Part shown: one piece after another, positions 60,592 to 64,000 of the stretch
Numbering within the stretch: position 1 is the first letter of the stretch
Layout: each line of letters opens with the position of its first letter
Assembly (NCBI RefSeq): GCF_016862115.1
Contig: NZ_BOMI01000037.1
Location: forward strand, 1 to 64,000
Origin: Paractinoplanes deccanensis
Lineage (GTDB): Bacteria > Actinomycetota > Actinomycetes > Mycobacteriales > Micromonosporaceae
Direction: 5' to 3'
Length of the DNA: 64,000 bases
The notes under the pieces: model-generated
What the model was told of the DNA's origin: nothing
Seen by the model: only the letters and a program-made list of their open reading frames with translations
Databases searched by the model: none
Made by a program: the position numbers and the translations under genes

Positions 60592-61971
60592 CCGGGCCGC
60601 GCGGGCCAGCAGGGCGGCGTGCGTGTCGGACATGTCCTTCGCCACCGTCCTGCTGGCCAGCCAGAACATGACGCCGGTCGGCACCCAGAAGAGCTGGAAG
60701 GCGGCCAGCCCGACCGCGTAGTTGAGCGGCGGCGGAAAGGCTCCGGCCAGCACGCGGAAGGCCACCGCCACCATGGCGTTGCCGCCGGCCCGGCCGAAGC
60801 CGTTGATCAGGTTGCCGAGGCTGTAGACGGTGCCGCGGTGCTCGGGCGGGTTGACGTCGGCGATCAGCGCGAACCAGTTGGGCGAGTTGGCCGAGGTGAG
60901 CATCAGCGCGAAGACGGCGGTGGCCAGGCAGATGCCGACCGTGGGCGAGGTGAAGACGCTGCCCAGCACGGCGCCGATCACCGCGCCCGTCCCGGCGCCG
61001 TCGGGCACGTCGATCTCCATCGGCACGAAGAAGAGCACGATGTAGAACGGGACGGCGGCCAGGACGCCGACCGAGGCGACCAGGGCGCGGCCGCGCGGCG
61101 TACGCCGCTGGAGCCGGTCGCCGGCCAGGCCGCCCAGGATCGACAGCGCGCCGCCGAGCTGGAAGAGGGTGGCGAAGACGCTGCCGACCAGCACCGCCGT
61201 GCCGGCCGAGTAGCCCTGGTCCTCGGCGCGCGCCCGGAACAGCACGGGCAGCCACACCAGCGAGCCGAGGGCGATCTGGGCGGTGCCGCCCTGGAGGATC
61301 AGCCAGATGTTCGTGCGCCGGCGCAGGATCAGCGGCAGGTGGTCGTGGTGGATGCGCTCGTCGTAGTCGACGCCGGCGAGCTCGGGCTGGCTGTCGCCGC
61401 GGGGCACGTTGTAGGTGAACAGGTAGGCGACGCCCGCGACCACGCCGGCGGCCGCCGTGACGAGGAACGGCTCGCGCCAGTCGGCGTGGCCGAGCAGCCC
61501 GCCGACGAGGGTGCCGGCGAGCGTGCCGACGCCCTGGGAGAGGCCCCAGAAGCTCATCACCAGGCCGCGGCGGCGCGGTGAGATGAGGTCGCTGACCACG
61601 GCGAAGCTGACCGAGGCCACGGCGCCGAGGCCGAACGAGGCGACGATCTGGGCGATCAGGAAGCTCGGGTAGCTGCCCGCGAGGCCGGACCAGGCGGTGC
61701 CGGCGACCCAGATCAGCGTGCCGAGGATCAGCACCGGCTTGCGGTCGGTGCGGTCGCCGGCGTACGCGAAACCGATCGCCGCCACCGCGCTGATCAGGAA
61801 CATGATCGTGGTGGCGAGGGCGATGTGGCCCTCGCCGACCCCGAAGGCGTCGCCGATGCTGCCGTAGAGCGGTGGCACGAGGCCGATGGCGACGTTGTCG
61901 AGCGAGGCGAGGACCACGAAGACCACCACGCTGTACGCGCGATGGGCGGCGCCTCCCCTGGTCACCCGCAA
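60502..61971 (-). CDS. MFS transporter at the end of the xyl operon
   Basis: 489 residues with about 12 membrane helices, motif A GDRTDRKPVL in the first cytoplasmic loop and helix-pattern DNVAIGLVPPLYGSIGDAF. It lies 3 bp after xylB on the same strand and probably moves a sugar or its product, but the first helix DNVAIGLVPPLYGSI is not specific. TTG 61971 or GTG 61965 are the only starts; neither has a strong ribosome-binding site. The last 30 codons overlap the alpha-glucosidase gene in the convergent direction. Confidence 0.82.
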   Translation of the reverse strand: MRVTRGGAAHRAYSVVVFVVLASLDNVAIGLVPPLYGSIGDAFGVGEGHIALATTIMFLISAVAAIGFAYAGDRTDRKPVLILGTLIWVAGTAWSGLAGSYPSFLIAQIVASFGLGAVASVSFAVVSDLISPRRRGLVMSFWGLSQGVGTLAGTLVGGLLGHADWREPFLVTAAAGVVAGVAYLFTYNVPRGDSQPELAGVDYDERIHHDHLPLILRRRTNIWLILQGGTAQIALGSLVWLPVLFRARAEDQGYSAGTAVLVGSVFATLFQLGGALSILGGLAGDRLQRRTPRGRALVASVGVLAAVPFYIVLFFVPMEIDVPDGAGTGAVIGAVLGSVFTSPTVGICLATAVFALMLTSANSPNWFALIADVNPPEHRGTVYSLGNLINGFGRAGGNAMVAVAFRVLAGAFPPPLNYAVGLAAFQLFWVPTGVMFWLASRTVAKDMSDTHAALLARAARLEHRPDGDVGGDPPVVEGLAAQQDGGPGR

Positions 61972-61974
61972 AGG

Positions 61975-63375
61975 TTAGCGGGCGCGGTCGACAACCGCGT
62001 CTCGTGCGGCCGCGTACTGCTGCCGGATGAGCGGGACCGGCGTCGCCTCGTACGTCTCGGGCTGCTCGGCCGACCACGCGGGCGGTTCCGCGCCGCCGAG
62101 CGCGACCCAGGCCGCCTGCCGCGCCGCGCCGTCCGCGACGTATTCGCCGGGCGGCGGGACCAGCACCGGCAGGCCGAACAGCTCGGGCGCGATCTTGCGG
62201 ACCGCCTCGCTGCGCGCCCCGCCGCCGACCAGCACGATGCGGTTGGCCGTGGCGCCGTTGGCCACCAGCGCGTCGAGGCCGTCGGCCAGCGCGCAGAGCA
62301 TGCCCTCGACCGCGGCCCGGGCCAGGTGGGCCGGGTCGGAGGTCTTGAGCGTGAGGCCGTGGACGGCACCGGTGGCGTCCGGCTTGTTGGGGGTGCGTTC
62401 CCCTTCCAGGTACGGGATGAGCACCAGCCCGTCGGCACCGGCCGGCGCGCTCAGCGCGAGCCGGGACAGTTCCGCGTGGTCGACGCCGAGCAGCTTGCCG
62501 GCCGCGTCGAGCACCCGCGCCGCGTTCAGCGTCACCACGATCGGCAGGAACCGGCCGGTGGTGTCGGCGAACCCGGCCACCGTGCCGGTCGGGTCGTTCG
62601 GCGAGACCTCGGACGACACGAACACCGTGCCCGAGGTGCCGATCGAGACGATCACGTCGCCGGTGCCGGCGCCCGTGCCGAGGGCGGCCGCCGCGTTGTC
62701 ACCGGCGCCCGGGCCGAGCGGGGCGCCGTTGGGCAGGTGGCCCGCGATGCCGGTGGGGCCGAGCACCTCGGGCACCTTGATGCGCCGGCCGAAGCCCAGC
62801 TCGAGCAGGTCGAGCCGGTATTCGTTGGTCTTGGCCGACCAGTACAGCGTGCCGCTGGCGTCGCTGCGGTCGGTTTTGATGTCGTCGATGTTCGTCGACC
62901 CGGTGAGCTTCCAGGTCAGCCAGTCGTGCGGCAGGCAGACCGCGGCCACCCGGGCCGCGTTCTCCGGCTCGTTGCGGGCCAGCCACCGCAGCTTGGTCAG
63001 GGTGAAGCTGGCGACCGGCACGATGCCGACCGCGTCGGCCCACTTCTCGCCCCCACCCAGCTCCTGGATGAGGTCGGCGGCCGCCCCGGCGCTGCGCGTG
63101 TCGTTCCACAGCAGCGCCGGGCGGACCACCTCGCCGTTCTCGTCGAGCACCACCATGCCGTGCTGCTGGCCGGCGACCGAGGCCGCGGCCACGTCGTCCA
63201 GGCCGCCGGCCTGCTCGATGGCCTCCTGGAGCGCGGCCCACCAGGCGTCCGGGTGCACCTCGGTGCCCTCCGGATGGCTGGCGCGGCCCTGGCGGACCAG
63301 CTTGCCGGTCTCCGCGTCGCGGATGACCACCTTGCAGGACTGGGTGGAGCTGTCGATCCCGGCTACGAGGGTCAT
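61975..63375 (-). CDS. xylB: Xylulokinase
   Basis: 466 residues, FGGY carbohydrate kinase. Phosphorylates D-xylulose with ATP to feed the pentose-phosphate pathway. N-terminal phosphate/ATP motif [11 protein letters not shown], catalytic region [13 protein letters not shown] and substrate segment LLWNDTRS, with [15 protein letters not shown] near the C-terminus. ATG with AGGGAAG just upstream. Starts 12 bp after xylA and ends 3 bp before the MFS gene. Confidence 0.95.
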   Translation of the reverse strand: MTLVAGIDSSTQSCKVVIRDAETGKLVRQGRASHPEGTEVHPDAWWAALQEAIEQAGGLDDVAAASVAGQQHGMVVLDENGEVVRPALLWNDTRSAGAAADLIQELGGGEKWADAVGIVPVASFTLTKLRWLARNEPENAARVAAVCLPHDWLTWKLTGSTNIDDIKTDRSDASGTLYWSAKTNEYRLDLLELGFGRRIKVPEVLGPTGIAGHLPNGAPLGPGAGDNAAAALGTGAGTGDVIVSIGTSGTVFVSSEVSPNDPTGTVAGFADTTGRFLPIVVTLNAARVLDAAGKLLGVDHAELSRLALSAPAGADGLVLIPYLEGERTPNKPDATGAVHGLTLKTSDPAHLARAAVEGMLCALADGLDALVANGATANRIVLVGGGARSEAVRKIAPELFGLPVLVPPPGEYVADGAARQAAWVALGGAEPPAWSAEQPETYEATPVPLIRQQYAAARDAVVDRAR

Positions 63376-63387
63376 GTCTTCCCTAAC

Positions 63388-64000
63388 TCAGTTCGCGCGG
63401 AGAAGGTGGTCGATGGCCAGCTGGTGCAGCTTGACGAAACCGTAGCCCTGAGCGCCGGCCGCGTCGACGTCGTACTCCTCGAAGGCGCTCTTGTCGTTGA
63501 GCAGGTCCTGGTAGGTCTCCCCCGGGTTGAGGGTCGGGGTCTCCAGCTCGAGCACCTTGCTGGCGCGCAGCGCCTCCTGCACGGCCGGGTCGGCGCGGAA
63601 CTCCTGCGCGCGCTCCTTGAGCAGCAGGTACATCCGCATGTTGGCCTTGGCCGACTCCCACACGCCGTCGAAGTCCTCGGTGCGGGACGGCTTGTAGTCG
63701 AAGTGGCGGGGGCCGTCGTACTTGGGGCCGCCGCCGATCGGGCCGTGCTCGAGCAGGTCGACCAGGGAGAACGCGTTGAGCAGGTCGCCGTGGCCGAAGA
63801 CCAGGTCCTGGTCGAACTTGACGCTGTGCTGGCCGTTCAGGTCGATGTGGAAGAGCTTGCCCTGCCACAGCGCCTGGGCGATGCCCTGGGTGAAGTTGAG
63901 GTTCGACATCTGCTCGTGGCCCGTCTCCGGGTTGATGCCGAACAGCTCGGGGCGCTCCAGCTCGTAGGTGAAGGCGATCGCGTGGCCGAGGGTCGGCAGC
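63388..64000 (-). CDS. xylA: Xylose isomerase, 5' part outside the window
   Basis: The last ~204 residues of the ~390-residue actinobacterial xylose isomerase, which interconverts D-xylose and D-xylulose. Visible are [40 protein letters not shown] (with metal-binding Asp residues), [18 protein letters not shown] and the C-terminal helix [11 protein letters not shown]. The frame is open to the window edge. First gene in the xylA-xylB-MFS operon within view; any xylR repressor is outside. Confidence 0.95.
   Translation of the reverse strand, partial: LPTLGHAIAFTYELERPELFGINPETGHEQMSNLNFTQGIAQALWQGKLFHIDLNGQHSVKFDQDLVFGHGDLLNAFSLVDLLEHGPIGGGPKYDGPRHFDYKPSRTEDFDGVWESAKANMRMYLLLKERAQEFRADPAVQEALRASKVLELETPTLNPGETYQDLLNDKSAFEEYDVDAAGAQGYGFVKLHQLAIDHLLRAN

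Overview
The window is about 64 kb of very GC-rich bacterial chromosome. Codon third positions are almost all G or C, GTG and occasional TTG starts are common, and many gene pairs overlap by 4 bp (ATGA or GTGA). The gene families present (MhuD-type haem oxygenase, GAF-ANTAR protein, NB-ARC/TPR regulator, SARP-like fragment, c-di-AMP riboswitch in front of an NlpC/P60 hydrolase, DUF3817, DUF1360, DUF3455, GPGG-motif peptide) point to a filamentous actinomycete. My best guess is Micromonosporaceae (Actinoplanes-like); that placement is inference. No transposon, integrase, phage block or CRISPR array is visible, so this looks like native chromosome.

Layout. 1-3 kb: 3'-incomplete cobB diverging from a SURF1 gene. 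3-10 kb: ATP-dependent DNA ligase, a small gene whose start codon lies inside a LexA-box-like site, an FAD monooxygenase/M20 peptidase pair and an M48 protease. 10-13 kb: a coupled cobalamin cluster (small gene-cobD-cobQ). 13-18 kb: an ssb with a long repeat tail, an alpha/beta hydrolase, tRNA-Arg(TCT) and an NB-ARC/TPR regulator. 18-23.5 kb: a two-component system diverging from a lipoprotein/adaptor/MacB-like ABC efflux operon. 23.5-29.6 kb: a membrane protein behind a TetR-type palindrome, then the coupled operon dhaK-dhaL-dhaM(HPr-EI fusion)-SDR. 29.8-37.2 kb: a membrane protein, Tat-exported phospholipase C, DUF3455 protein and a large NACHT NTPase with HEAT-like repeats. 37-47 kb: EamA transporter, phosphotransferase, serA, a repeat-rich membrane protein, a LuxR regulator, SARP-like/methyltransferase pair, marR-MFS efflux pair and mhuD. 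47-53 kb: GAF-ANTAR protein, small acidic proteins, DUF1360, DUF3817, the c-di-AMP riboswitch with its cell-wall hydrolase and a group 2 sigma factor. 53.8-64 kb: SDR, thymidylate-kinase-like protein, a nucleotidyltransferase/BON/phosphoesterase cassette, GPGG peptide, MHYT-HD-GH13 genes, and a xylA-xylB-MFS operon running off the right edge.

Functionally, carbohydrate/triose use (dihydroxyacetone kinase, alpha-glucosidase, xylose isomerase and xylulokinase), cofactor synthesis (cobalamin), drug efflux and cell-wall remodelling are represented. The most striking non-coding property is the abundance of GC-rich tandem repeats at gene 3' ends. Where they are translated the period is a multiple of three (42, 27, 18, 15 and 30 bp); where they lie beyond the stop codon it usually is not (107, 26, 20, 17 and ~41 bp). 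Best candidates for new biology are the membrane-anchored NACHT-HEAT protein, the LexA-box small gene, the CobB with a missing glutaminase cysteine, and the nucleotidyltransferase/BON/phosphoesterase cassette.
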